Shown: one piece after another, positions 39,992 to 48,716 of the stretch | Numbering within the stretch: the first letter of the stretch is position 1 | How the letters are laid out: each line of letters opens with the position of its first letter | Assembly: GCA_036513895.1 (NCBI GenBank) | Contig: DATBYF010000069.1 | Location: forward strand, 1 to 50,529 | Source of the DNA: Palsa-147 sp036513895 | Lineage (GTDB): Bacteria > Acidobacteriota > Terriglobia > Acidiferrales > UBA7541 | Direction of reading: 5' to 3' | Length of the DNA stretch: 50,529 bases | Notes under the pieces: generated by a model | What the model saw: only the letters and a program-made list of their open reading frames with translations | What the model was told of the DNA's origin: nothing | The model's database searches: none | Translations under genes and position numbers: made by a program

Positions 39992-40834
39992 TCACTTTGG
40001 GAGTTTGGCTTCCAGTTCAGCCAAACTTTTCCTGGCGCCCGCGGACTCCGGAGCATTCGGAGCAGCCTTCAAATAAATCCGAAGCTGGGCGGCCGCGCCG
40101 CTAATGTCGTTATTGCCTTCGTAGATTTGCGCGAGTAAGAGATGCGCTTGCGGAACGCGATGCTCGCGGTCAGCCTCGATGGCTCTGAGCGCGTTTCGCT
40201 CCGCGTCCTTCACCTTATCCAGGTGAAATTGGGCCATAGCACTGTAGAAACAGCCGTACACGTTCTGCACCGGATCGAGCGCGAGAGCGCGATCCGTTAA
40301 ATTCAGCGTCTCGATCCATTCTTTCTTCTGAGAAGAAATGTCCGCAAGGCAAAGGTAGGCTGGCGCGTAAACCGGATCAACGTGCGAGGCCTGGGAACAC
40401 GCGCTCTGCGCGTCTTCGGAGTGATTCCCGGCCTCGAGGACCTGTCCTAGAAGTACCCACGCCGCCGCATATTGCGGATATTCCTCCACAGCCTTGCGCA
40501 AGTGGCCCTCGGCATTCGCGAACTTCTTGCCCTTCACATCGCCGCAAGCCTTTCCATATTCGCTCCTGGCTTTGGGGGGAACCTGCAAGGCTGCAACGCT
40601 AACAATGGGTGCTGGTGTTCGCACTACCATCCACATCAAGCAGGATTCATCTGTGCGGGTCGCGTCCGGAGGTTGCAGCTCGGCGTCAGGAAGCCCGTGA
40701 CCATGCTCGGTGTTATTGCCGGGCCATACGGACGGCACACCCGCCGTTCCTGCCGGCTGTTGCGCGGCAAGCGATAATGACGACACAAAAATAGCAAACA
40801 CGCAAAGGGATAATCGTTTGGTGAGTGTGCCCAC
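39992..40834 (-). CDS. Secreted TPR-repeat protein
   Basis: A signal peptide (LSLCVFAIFVSSLSLAAQ), a Pro-rich spacer, then about four tetratricopeptide repeats from residue 110 on (FANAEGHLRKAVEEYPQYAA, AWVLLGQVLEAGNHSEDAQS, APAYLCLADISSQKKEWIET, LLLAQIYEGNNDISGAAAQL). TPR proteins mediate protein-protein contact; this one is likely periplasmic. The start is GTG at 40834 with no strong ribosome site, so it is uncertain. It lies 34 bases downstream of the SDR gene on the same strand. Confidence 0.8.
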   Translation of the reverse strand: MGTLTKRLSLCVFAIFVSSLSLAAQQPAGTAGVPSVWPGNNTEHGHGLPDAELQPPDATRTDESCLMWMVVRTPAPIVSVAALQVPPKARSEYGKACGDVKGKKFANAEGHLRKAVEEYPQYAAAWVLLGQVLEAGNHSEDAQSACSQASHVDPVYAPAYLCLADISSQKKEWIETLNLTDRALALDPVQNVYGCFYSAMAQFHLDKVKDAERNALRAIEADREHRVPQAHLLLAQIYEGNNDISGAAAQLRIYLKAAPNAPESAGARKSLAELEAKLPK

Positions 40835-40867
40835 GCGATTCGCTCTTACAAAGCTAATAATACATCA

Positions 40868-41641
40868 CTACTGATTGACGCCGCTCGCCAGGAACCCGCC
40901 ATCCACAACAAGTATCTGCCCTGTCACAAACGATGCGGCATCCGATGCAAGAAACACGGCCGCTCCCACAAGTTCTTCGACCTTTCCGAATCGCGCCATT
41001 GGCGTGCGCATCAATAATTCCCTTCCGCGCGCGGTGCCGTCCAATAATTCCGCGTTCATCGGGGTTCGAAATACTCCCGGAGCGATGGCATTCGTCAGGA
41101 CGCCGTCTCTCGACCACTCAATAGCGAGCGCTCGCGTCAGCGCCGCGACGCCGGCCTTGCTTGCTGCGTACGCCGCAACTTCATGCAACGCCACGAAGCT
41201 ATTGAGCGACGCGATGTTTATGATTCGTCCATACTTTCGGCCAAGCATATGCTTTCCGAACACCTGACAAGCTCGAAGCGTCCCGGTAAGATTCGTTTCC
41301 AGAATGTCGTTCCAGTCGCTTTCCGGAAAGTCCAAGGTGGGCGCACGTTTGATTTTCCCAGCGCAGTTGACGAGAATTTCCACTTTCTCAAACCGCTCGA
41401 GGCATGCGGCCAACAGCCGCTGTAATGAGCTCGTATCGCGCGTGTCCACAGCGACTCGGAGTGTTTCTCTTCCCCGCGATTTGATCTCTCGAGCGACCGT
41501 CTCGACGTTTGCCGCGTTTCGCCCACTGGCGACAACATTTGCGCCGGCATCGGCGAGTCCCAGGCTAAGTGTTCGACCGATCCCGGACGTGCCGCCGATG
41601 ACGACAGCCACCTTCCCCGACAAATCCATAATTGGCGCCAT
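40868..41641 (-). CDS. Short-chain dehydrogenase/reductase (gluconate/deoxygluconate dehydrogenase-like)
   Basis: A classical SDR of 257 residues: cofactor loop GGTSGIGRTLSLGLADAG near residue 16, NAG-type motif NCAGKIKRAP, Ser in NIASLNSFVA, and catalytic YAASK (Tyr-x3-Lys) near residue 158. The C-terminus, VTGQILVVDGGFLASG, is typical. The closest known uses are 5-keto-gluconate reductase and 2-deoxy-D-gluconate 3-dehydrogenase (KduD), which fits the hexuronate-type transporter encoded upstream on the same strand. The exact substrate is not determinable. ATG start. Confidence 0.88.
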   Translation of the reverse strand: MAPIMDLSGKVAVVIGGTSGIGRTLSLGLADAGANVVASGRNAANVETVAREIKSRGRETLRVAVDTRDTSSLQRLLAACLERFEKVEILVNCAGKIKRAPTLDFPESDWNDILETNLTGTLRACQVFGKHMLGRKYGRIINIASLNSFVALHEVAAYAASKAGVAALTRALAIEWSRDGVLTNAIAPGVFRTPMNAELLDGTARGRELLMRTPMARFGKVEELVGAAVFLASDAASFVTGQILVVDGGFLASGVNQ

Positions 41642-41950
41642 TTGATCTTCGTCTCCTCGAATCGCACACCTACAAGGACCAAGCGGTTTGAGATGAAGTT
41701 ATCTCACAAATCGCGTGGATCCCCAGAGTGTCCTCAGGGGTTGATAAGAGCGCTACGTCAGTGAAGCTATAAAGTCGAAACGAAACAACAGGCACTTGTA
41801 GCGGCGGGCTTCACGCCCGGCACCCGGCCCATGCCTTGCCTGGCTTTTGCAGGTCGCTTCATAACACGTGCCGCTTTTCAGAACGCCAGACCGTCAGCGC
41901 CGACGTGAAGCGGATTCGCAATCAAATTGGTTTCCAGAGGGAGCGACATT
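41642..41950. other. Gap between SDR and transporter genes
   Basis: It contains one hairpin repeat (41792-41823). No gene recognised. The SDR promoter may lie here if it is not read from the transporter. Confidence 0.4.
41792..41823. repeat. TGTAGCG-type hairpin repeat, copy 3 of 3
   Basis: GCACTTGTAGCGGCGGGCTT followed by CACGCCCGGCAC, with a CGGGC/GCCCG stem. The other copies are at 30172-30206 and, inverted, 4482-4513. Confidence 0.65.
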
Positions 41951-43285
41951 TTATTTTGCCTGCTCCACGGAATTCTCAGTCGTCACTACAGCCTTTCTCA
42001 AGCCGGGCGCTAGAGTTACCAGGAACAGCAGACCAACAAGATAGGAAGCCGCTGCTACAGAAAATAGAGGTGTGTAACTATGATGAGATTGCAACACCCA
42101 GCCAGTGCACAGTGAAAATAAAACGGCGCCCACCGACCCCGCCATTCCACCAATTCCAACAACGGCCCCAACAGAGCTGCTCGGGAACATGTCCGACGCC
42201 GTGGTAAACAAATTCGCCGACCATCCCTGATGCGCCGCGGTTGCCAAACCCAAAATACCAACCGCGGACCAGACCGAAGAGACCCGGCTCGCAAGAAAAA
42301 TCGGCAGAATCAGGCAGGCGCACACAAACATTGCGTATATGCGTGATTTGGCCATCGGCATTCCGGATTTATTGAAAGCTGCCGGCAACCATCCTCCCCC
42401 AATGCTTCCCGCCGCGGACAAATTGTAAACAACAATGAGCGGCAGACCGATGCTGGCGAGTCCGAGATGGTAGCGGGCGTCAAAAAATTTCGGCAGCCAG
42501 TAAAGATAAAAATACCAGATGGGATCGGTAAGAAATTTTGCTCCAGCGAACGCCCATGTTTGACGGTAACCCAGCAGCCGGCTCCAAGGAATTTGGGCGG
42601 TGGGCGCCGGCCGATCTTCACGAATGTATTGAAGCTCACTCGGGCTGATGCGCGGATGATCCGCGGGGCTTTGATATCGCGCGGCCCACCATACGATCCA
42701 GATTGCGCCGAAGAAGCCCGTGGCCAAAAATGCGGCTCGCCAGCCGAATCTCAGAGTAAGCCAGGGAATGAGCGCGGGCGCGATAATCGCGCCAATATTT
42801 GTTCCGGAATTGAAGATTCCGGTAACCAGAGAGCGTTCTCGCTGCGGAAACCATTCCGCAGTCGCCTTGATGGCAGCGGGAAAACTGCCGGCTTCGCCAA
42901 GTCCAAGAAAGAACCGCGCAATTCCAAAACCGAGGGCGGAAGAAGCCAAGGCGTGGCCCATGGAAGCGACACTCCAAAACGCCATGATGATGACGTATCC
43001 GATGCGGGTGCCGAGTTTGTCCACGAGACGCCCGGCGAGAAGCAGTCCAATGGCATAAGCAAATTGAAAAGCGCCGACGATATAGCCGTATTGTGATTCT
43101 GTCCAACCAATGGAGTGCTGGAGCGTGGGCGCGAGGAGCCCGAGGATCTGACGGTCCAAGTAATTAATCGAAGCGGCGAAGAACAGCATGGCACAGACGG
43201 ACCAGCGGACGTTGGTGGAGGGAGTCTTCAAGAGTCGAGCGGAATTTTCCGCGACAGATAGAGAAGAGTTGTCTCGTGTGGGCAA
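41951..43285 (-). CDS. MFS transporter, hexuronate (ExuT)/anion:cation symporter type
   Basis: Twelve membrane helices of the ACS family. Characteristic phrases are FFAASINYLDRQILGLLAPT in helix 1, YGYIVGAFQFAYAIGLLLAG, then RLVDKLGTRIGY (the MFS loop), and ARFFLGLGEAGSFPAAIKAT. Members import hexuronates or other sugar acids with protons. The TTG at 43285 (LPTRDNSS) has GGGAAGG 5 bases upstream; the longest frame to 43339 would translate a REP-like palindrome and is rejected, and the ATG at 43189 would clip helix 1. Same strand as the SDR gene, 309 bases away. The substrate is inferred. Confidence 0.86.
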   Translation of the reverse strand: MPTRDNSSLSVAENSARLLKTPSTNVRWSVCAMLFFAASINYLDRQILGLLAPTLQHSIGWTESQYGYIVGAFQFAYAIGLLLAGRLVDKLGTRIGYVIIMAFWSVASMGHALASSALGFGIARFFLGLGEAGSFPAAIKATAEWFPQRERSLVTGIFNSGTNIGAIIAPALIPWLTLRFGWRAAFLATGFFGAIWIVWWAARYQSPADHPRISPSELQYIREDRPAPTAQIPWSRLLGYRQTWAFAGAKFLTDPIWYFYLYWLPKFFDARYHLGLASIGLPLIVVYNLSAAGSIGGGWLPAAFNKSGMPMAKSRIYAMFVCACLILPIFLASRVSSVWSAVGILGLATAAHQGWSANLFTTASDMFPSSSVGAVVGIGGMAGSVGAVLFSLCTGWVLQSHHSYTPLFSVAAASYLVGLLFLVTLAPGLRKAVVTTENSVEQAK

Positions 43286-43305
43286 TGAGACCTTCCCATC
43301 CAATT

Positions 43306-43337
43306 CAGAGCCCCGAGGCTCCCGCCTCGGGGAACCC
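43306..43337. repeat. REP-like palindrome, copy 3 of 3
   Basis: CAGAGCCCCGAGGCTCCCGC then CTCGGGGAACCC: same design as 3929-3959 and, inverted, 4686-4719. It overlaps the extended frame of the transporter gene, supporting a later start there. Confidence 0.75.
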
Positions 43338-43522
43338 AATGCCGAACCGCTGACCTCATCATTCCGGCTTAAAAATTCAAGGGGCCCGTGATTTGCGTAT
43401 CGTACTAGAACCCTTACAAAGTTGCCATTTGCGCGAGCGATTCGGATGTGTTAAAATGGATGTGCAATGATAGTAGAAATATATATAAACGAGTCAGTAA
43501 TACAGTCGGGCCTTTGCCGCCA

Positions 43523-43568
43523 CGTTCCCGGCATGTCTACAAATTATCGGAACGAGCCACCGGGAACG
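43523..43568. repeat. Inverted repeat beside 87-bp element copy 2
   Basis: CGTTCCCGG and CCGGGAACG are perfect 9-bp inverted arms separated by 28 bases, directly next to the second 87-bp element. A hairpin or operator; not seen beside copy 1. Confidence 0.55.
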
Positions 43569-43571
43569 CCA

Positions 43572-43658
43572 TTTCTAATCGAGACTGGAAATTATTAGAA
43601 ACGCCCGTAACTTAATCAAAACAAACGAGGGAGGTAGATTCTAATCGAGACAAAATTG
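43572..43658 (-). repeat. 87-bp conserved non-coding element, copy 2
   Basis: Reverse-complement partner of 4002-4088; the two 12-mers TCTCGATTAGAA keep exactly the same 66-base spacing. It lies about 290 bases upstream of the transporter start, in the same orientation as that gene. Confidence 0.8.
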
Positions 43659-43836
43659 AGGGTCAATTCGCTCTCAGTTTGGGGCGCCAGGCAGGGCCCT
43701 CGGGCTTCTGAATTGGATGGGATGCCGAAAGAAGATGCCACAGCGGCGATGTTGATTACTCGGCTCTACAGTCGCGCGTTGCCGGAAGATTGAGCGTTCC
43801 CGCAGCGTATAGTTAAGTTCTCGGTGGAATGTTGGC

Positions 43837-44769
43837 ATGACGCAGAAGCTCAAAATTTTTGTTTCTTTACCCACGCGCGATAACGATTTCCAAGTAGAGC
43901 AGGCACGATCCGCGGAAAAGATGGCTCGAACGCTTGGGATCGCCGTGGAAATTTCCTACGCGGATAACGACGCGGTAAACCAGAGCACCCAGATCTTAAA
44001 AGCTCTGCAACGCGATGCTGAAACGCGACCCGATGGCATCGTATTTGAACCTATCGGCGGCGACGCCGTCCCCCGAGTGGCGCGGGTAGCTCGAACGGCC
44101 GGTGTGGGCTGGGCGGTGCTGAACCGCGCTCCGGAGGACATTGCCGAACTGCGTAAAGGCGCGTCGGCGCCTATCTTTGCGATTACTTCAGACCATCTCG
44201 AGATTGGACGCATTCAAGGACGACAATTTGCCGCGTTGCTGCCGGACGGCGGTTCCGTGCTTTACATCGAAGGGCCTTCGCAAAGCTCGTCGGCGAATAA
44301 ACGAACTGCCGGCATGCTGGAAACGAAACCGGCGAATATTCGAGTGACGACGCTGAAAGCGCGATGGACCGAGGAAAGTGCGCACAAAGCCGTGCGTTCC
44401 TGGTTGAATCTGGCCACGTCGTCACGATCAGAATTTGATCTCGTCGGCGCACAAGACGACTCGATGGCCATGGGCGCGCGCAAAGCATTTGAAGAACTCC
44501 AGTCGAGCGAGGAGCGCGAAGCGTGGCTCAGCTTGCCATTCACGGGCTGCGATGGAGTAACGAATGGCGGCCAAAAGTGGGTCGAGAGTGGACTGCTGAC
44601 GGCGACGATCCTTATCCCTCCTCTGACCGGCCAGGCGATTGAAATGCTCGCGAAAGGGATTGAGAGCGGAACGCAACCGCCGCAAACCTCCGTGACGGTT
44701 TCGATCTCAATTCCGGCTCTGACGAAATTGGCCGCACGAGGAGCGCGGAATCCTGCAGCGACGCGCTAG
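43837..44769 (+). CDS. Periplasmic-binding-fold sugar-binding protein without signal peptide
   Basis: A 310-residue protein of the ribose/galactose-binding (Peripla_BP) fold: KIFVSLPTRDNDFQVEQARS, ADNDAVNQSTQILKALQRDA, DGIVFEPIGGDAVPRVARVA, then VGAQDDSMAMGARKAFEELQ and TGCDGVTNGGQKWVESGLLT. No signal peptide or lipobox is present, no DNA-binding domain is fused, and no ABC transporter genes are nearby. It may be a cytoplasmic sugar sensor. The ATG follows GGTGG. Convergent with the isomerase gene, divergent from the transporter gene. Confidence 0.78.
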   Translation: MTQKLKIFVSLPTRDNDFQVEQARSAEKMARTLGIAVEISYADNDAVNQSTQILKALQRDAETRPDGIVFEPIGGDAVPRVARVARTAGVGWAVLNRAPEDIAELRKGASAPIFAITSDHLEIGRIQGRQFAALLPDGGSVLYIEGPSQSSSANKRTAGMLETKPANIRVTTLKARWTEESAHKAVRSWLNLATSSRSEFDLVGAQDDSMAMGARKAFEELQSSEEREAWLSLPFTGCDGVTNGGQKWVESGLLTATILIPPLTGQAIEMLAKGIESGTQPPQTSVTVSISIPALTKLAARGARNPAATR

Positions 44770-44826
44770 AAGTTGATGCGAGATTCAGAGGAAGTGCAGA
44801 TTCGTCGGCCGGCTATGACGACTCGG

Positions 44827-46209
44827 TCAGAGTAAGATGGATTTGATGCCGGTGAGTTCGCAGAAATCGCGCAGTGCGGGGTAGAGATCGGCGCCGTACC
44901 CAAGGCAAGCGTACTCGTTGGTCCAATTCTGAATCAGCGCATCCATATCACTATGAGCGGTGACGAAACCGTGCGGCCAGAACGGAATTCCGCATTCGTT
45001 CAGCCGGCGTTCGACTTGATTGGCTGGCGGCTCAAAAATCGTGCAGCGCGCGATGGTCATTTGAAATATTCCGTTTACGCGGCCCAGTCGCGCCAGAACT
45101 CCTTCGCCAACTTTGCAGATTAGCTTCACGGAGACGCCGCCGACTTTCCCTTCCGTTGGGATACCGTGCGTGGCGAATCCCGCCGGGCCAAGTTTGCCGG
45201 CGAGCGATGGAGGGCACGCGCCATCTCCGATTATTTTCATTTCTTTCGTTTGCTTGTCGATGTGCTGGAGATCACCGTAGTAGACGGGCTCTTTGCTCAG
45301 TTTGGTAAGAAGAAATACCGTGAGCGCGGTATTCAGATCGCCTAGCGTCGAGGTGCCGCAGCCGTCTTCGAGCATCATACTTTGCGCGAAACATGTTGCC
45401 GCGTAATCATCGCCGAGGCCGGGGAATGATTGGATGGTGTAGAAATCGAATTTTTCCGCTTCGATGATTTGTTTGAGCGCGAGATAGAGGCGGATCGATT
45501 TCTCGTTGACGATAGTTTTCTCGGGTGCGGCGCCGAAAAGTTTATTCAGGCGCGGTTCGAGCTCCAAAATTTTCATCGGGGAGATACGCTCGGCTGTTTG
45601 CATGAGCTGCGTCGTGTCGCGCGAATCTATATCTATGCCGAACATGCGCATCCATTGCGATGGGTCGGCTGCTCCGCAGGTCTGGCCCATGCCTCGACCG
45701 CCAAACGTGCCGACTGTGGACATGTTGAGAATATTTTTGAGGTGTGCGGCGCGAGCGTAGCTGACGATGCTTTCGATAATTTCGCGATCGTCGGCACTGC
45801 CGTAAACGAATTTATGCCGCACGCCGATTTCGAGTAATCCTCCGTGCATCACAAGACCGCCGACGGGGCGCCAGCCTTGCGAGCCATCGTGCGCCCACAA
45901 CAGAATCGCTTTGCCTGATGCGGCAAAGTCGCGAATTGCGCCGACGAGATTCGCGGCCCAGACCCACGTGCCAGAGAAAAGGATGACAGCATCGACGGCC
46001 TCGTTCGATTTCATCGCCTTCAGCGCGGCTTTGGCTTCTGCTTTGGTGGCGACGGTGACGTCGTGCTCGACGAGCTTTAGACCGGCCGCTGACAGAGCGT
46101 TTTTGGAGCGTTGGATTACGTCATCGTCAATGAACGGCGTTCCCATGGGATCTTTCAGGCCGTCTTTGTGAACGCCGTAGACGATGAACCCCACAGTTGG
46201 CTGGATCAC
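44827..46209 (-). CDS. L-fucose isomerase-like protein
   Basis: A 460-residue cytoplasmic protein of the L-fucose/L-arabinose isomerase superfamily: VGFIVYGVHKDGLKDPMGTP, DAVILFSGTWVWAANLVGAI, ILLWAHDGSQGWRPVGGLVM, and the metal-site region MMLEDGCGTSTLGDLNTALT. It should interconvert an aldose and a ketose, probably Mn-dependent. It overlaps the FGGY kinase gene by four bases (GTGA), so translation is coupled, and follows kinase and aldolase genes in one minus-strand run. The start is GTG at 46209. Whether the substrate is fucose, another deoxysugar or a pentose cannot be decided. Confidence 0.85.
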   Translation of the reverse strand: MIQPTVGFIVYGVHKDGLKDPMGTPFIDDDVIQRSKNALSAAGLKLVEHDVTVATKAEAKAALKAMKSNEAVDAVILFSGTWVWAANLVGAIRDFAASGKAILLWAHDGSQGWRPVGGLVMHGGLLEIGVRHKFVYGSADDREIIESIVSYARAAHLKNILNMSTVGTFGGRGMGQTCGAADPSQWMRMFGIDIDSRDTTQLMQTAERISPMKILELEPRLNKLFGAAPEKTIVNEKSIRLYLALKQIIEAEKFDFYTIQSFPGLGDDYAATCFAQSMMLEDGCGTSTLGDLNTALTVFLLTKLSKEPVYYGDLQHIDKQTKEMKIIGDGACPPSLAGKLGPAGFATHGIPTEGKVGGVSVKLICKVGEGVLARLGRVNGIFQMTIARCTIFEPPANQVERRLNECGIPFWPHGFVTAHSDMDALIQNWTNEYACLGYGADLYPALRDFCELTGIKSILL

Positions 46210-47783
46210 TGGTTCGCCTCCTTCGATTGCGTGCTGACATTTGCATCGCGGAATGTTTTCAGCGTGGCGCGTAGGCGCCGGTATTGCTCCACTTGGGGCG
46301 CGTATGCCGCAGCGAGGCTCGCGTCGGGTTCGATGACTTCTTTTTCGCGGACCGTTCGTTTTACCGCATCGTCAATTTGCGAATAAACGCCAGCGGCGAC
46401 TCCCGCGAGAATGGCGGCGCCCTGGCATACGGCTTCGTCGCATTGCATCACATGCAGGCGGCATCCTGTAATGGCGGCGCGCAATTTCAGGCCGAGCGGT
46501 GAACGCGTCCCGCCACCGCTGGCGTAGAGATCTTCAAAATTTCCATTTGCGGATTTGAGGATCTCGGTAACTTGCGCCAGTTCGCAAGCGATGCCTTCGA
46601 GAATTCCTTGATAGATTTGGCCCCGACTGGAATTTGAATCGAGGCCGAAAATTGTTGCACGGGCGCGAGGATCAAAATCGGGATTGCAGGTTCCGATCAG
46701 GTGCGGGGTGATGCAAAGTCCGGTTGGAGTGGCGGAGCATTCCGCTTCCAGTTGCGAGTAATCAGCTGCGTCGTTTTCTTTTGCGTCATTTTTGATCGCG
46801 TCGTTTTCGTTTGTGTTCACGGGCTTCCCTGGCGGTGTGCGCCGACCGTAAATCAGATCGCGGAGCCATTGAACCATGATCCCCGACGGGAAATATGCGA
46901 GGGTGAGATATTTCCCGGGGACGACGTGGCGATATGAGTTAAGACGCGCGGAGAAGGCTGCTTCGCCGAGACTTGGCTCATCGGATGCGGCGACGAGGCA
47001 TTCGTAAGTGCCCATCGAATCGGAGACGCGTCCGGATTTGATGACGCCGACGCCTAAAGCTCCGCAGGCTTGGTCGTGGCCGCCGACGACAACGGGCGTG
47101 CCGGTTGTCACTCCGAGAGCGCTAGCAGCTTCTGCATTCAATTTGCCGGCGATTGTGCCACCGGGAACTGACAGCGGGAGTTGAGCGGAAGTCAATCCGG
47201 CCGTGTGCAGGATTTCCTCCGACCAAGAATCGTTTTTCACGTCGAAGGCGAGGAATCGCGACGCCTGGGAATTTCCGACGTATGGCGGGAGGCCTAGTTT
47301 CGTGTGGATGAAATCGGTGACGCTCAAGAAACGCGCGGCTTTGGAATAAATTTCGGATTGGTGGCGGCGCAGCCAGAGAATTTTCGGGATTGGGAACATC
47401 GGGTGAGCGACGAGGCCAGTGATTTCGAAAATGCGACGGGCTCCGATTGCGTTTTCAATCCAATTCGATTCGACGGCGGCGCGATTATCAATATTCAGGA
47501 TGGCGGCGTGAATTGCATCACCGTGCACATCGACTGGGATGAATGTCTCGCCATGTGAGCTAAGGCAGAGGGCTTGAACGGGATCGCGTGCGGCGTTTGT
47601 TGTAACGTCGCGAGACGTTTTACATACGGTATTCCAGAAAGTTTCGGGGTCCATTTCGGCGAAGGTTGGCTTCGGGAAATTCGGAGAATAGCGGCAGACG
47701 CTTCGCGCGATCACAGCACCCGCTGTTGTGAAGACGAAGGCTTTGCATTGACTTGATCCGATATCTATGGCGAGGAGGCTCAT
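46206..47783 (-). CDS. FGGY-family carbohydrate kinase
   Basis: A 525-residue sugar kinase: ATP/phosphate-1 motif LLAIDIGSSQCKAFVFTTAG, the family strand-loop FAEMDPETFWNTV, GGHDQACGALGVGV, and the C-terminal YASGGGTRSPLGLKLRAAIT with QGAAILAGVAAG. It phosphorylates a ketose or polyol; xylulokinase, fuculokinase and rhamnulokinase are relatives. A low-complexity insert rich in Asn/Asp (ENDAIKNDAKENDAADYSQL, about residues 327-346) is unusual and surface-exposed by inference. The ATG lies 64 bases downstream of the aldolase gene. It is coupled to the isomerase gene. Confidence 0.9.
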   Translation of the reverse strand: MSLLAIDIGSSQCKAFVFTTAGAVIARSVCRYSPNFPKPTFAEMDPETFWNTVCKTSRDVTTNAARDPVQALCLSSHGETFIPVDVHGDAIHAAILNIDNRAAVESNWIENAIGARRIFEITGLVAHPMFPIPKILWLRRHQSEIYSKAARFLSVTDFIHTKLGLPPYVGNSQASRFLAFDVKNDSWSEEILHTAGLTSAQLPLSVPGGTIAGKLNAEAASALGVTTGTPVVVGGHDQACGALGVGVIKSGRVSDSMGTYECLVAASDEPSLGEAAFSARLNSYRHVVPGKYLTLAYFPSGIMVQWLRDLIYGRRTPPGKPVNTNENDAIKNDAKENDAADYSQLEAECSATPTGLCITPHLIGTCNPDFDPRARATIFGLDSNSSRGQIYQGILEGIACELAQVTEILKSANGNFEDLYASGGGTRSPLGLKLRAAITGCRLHVMQCDEAVCQGAAILAGVAAGVYSQIDDAVKRTVREKEVIEPDASLAAAYAPQVEQYRRLRATLKTFRDANVSTQSKEANQ

Positions 47784-47847
47784 TCACGAAACTTGAGAAG
47801 GCGTTCAGAAAGTTTTAGCACAGGATGGCGATGTTCGGCGGGATCTT

Positions 47848-48663
47848 TCATCGCTGGGCGGGAAAAGGCTCACTTTCGCTCAGAGCTGCGCGAGCATTTT
47901 GCAGGAATGCGAGCATGTCGTCGGCCTGAAATACATTTCTGCCGAAGAAGACGCCAGCGGCGCCGGCGGCCGCGACGCCGTGAATGAGCGCGAGCGCTTC
48001 GGCGTCCGACGAGTAGCGGCTGCCGCCGAGAACGAGAATCGGAACGGGGCAATTCTCCACGACACCGCGCATTGCATCGGGATTACCCGCATAGTCTGTT
48101 TTTATGAGATCGGCGCCGAGTTCGGCGGCCATTCTAGTGTGAAGCCTGAGCCATTTTGGATCGGAAGGATTTTTGACGTTCTTACCGCGCGCGAGGGTTT
48201 CGATGATCACGGGCATGCCGATGCGTTCGCATTCGCGGGCTACCTCCGCGTTGCGGGCGACTTCTTTCGTTTCGAAATCGGCGTCGCCGGTGCCAACGGC
48301 GAGGTATGTGATGACGGCGTCGGCGCCATGGCGCATCGCGTCTTCGGGCTTGGCGAGCAGACAGCTTCGAAGCTCGGCGGACTCGCTGCCACCGGGCGTG
48401 CCCCAGAGAGTGGTCCAATCGATTCGGGCGATGATTCCGGGCATTACGGGCGCGAGCAACGAATCGAGACAACGCTTGATCAGGCCGAGGTTCAGCAAAA
48501 TTGCATCTACGCCAGAGTCGGCGAAACGTCTGACCTGATCCTCGGGATTTTCTGTGCCGGAGATGGGGCCGAGTACCAGCGCGTGATCGAAGGCGACGAC
48601 GAGAGATTTGCGGCCGGGCCGAACGATTCGATTCAGCCGGATTTGTTTTCCGCAATCACTCAC
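47848..48663 (-). CDS. Class I fructose-bisphosphate aldolase/DhnA-family aldolase
   Basis: A 271-residue TIM barrel of the DhnA/DeoC-LacD-type class I aldolases. SLVVAFDHALVLGPISGTEN opens the barrel; Schiff-base lysine sits in GADLIKTDYAGNP near residue 186; the phosphate loop region is VLGGSRYSSDAEAL and GVFFGRNVFQADD. It would split a phosphorylated ketose into DHAP and an aldehyde, completing an isomerase-kinase-aldolase series with its neighbours. Start GTG 48663, with GAGAGG upstream. It starts 53 bases after the GH36 gene on the same strand. Confidence 0.88.
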   Translation of the reverse strand: MSDCGKQIRLNRIVRPGRKSLVVAFDHALVLGPISGTENPEDQVRRFADSGVDAILLNLGLIKRCLDSLLAPVMPGIIARIDWTTLWGTPGGSESAELRSCLLAKPEDAMRHGADAVITYLAVGTGDADFETKEVARNAEVARECERIGMPVIIETLARGKNVKNPSDPKWLRLHTRMAAELGADLIKTDYAGNPDAMRGVVENCPVPILVLGGSRYSSDAEALALIHGVAAAGAAGVFFGRNVFQADDMLAFLQNARAALSESEPFPAQR

Positions 48664-48716
48664 TGCGATGCCTCTCGTTGGCTAAGCAAGAGGGGTGCGT
48701 GGCGTTTGTCAGCTGG

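Larger units (their letters stand above)
43286..43836. other. 550-base divergent regulatory region with repeats
   Basis: It lies between the divergent transporter and sugar-binding genes. It contains a REP-like palindrome (43306-43337), an AT-rich promoter-like stretch (about 43470-43500), a 9-bp inverted repeat (43523-43531 with 43560-43568) and the second 87-bp element (43572-43658). No gene seen. Confidence 0.6.

Noticed and set aside
43286..43339. N-terminal 18 codons of the longest transporter frame
   Set aside because: They are encoded by the REP-like palindrome (SPRREPRGSE) and unlike the family; a better-supported TTG lies at 43285.
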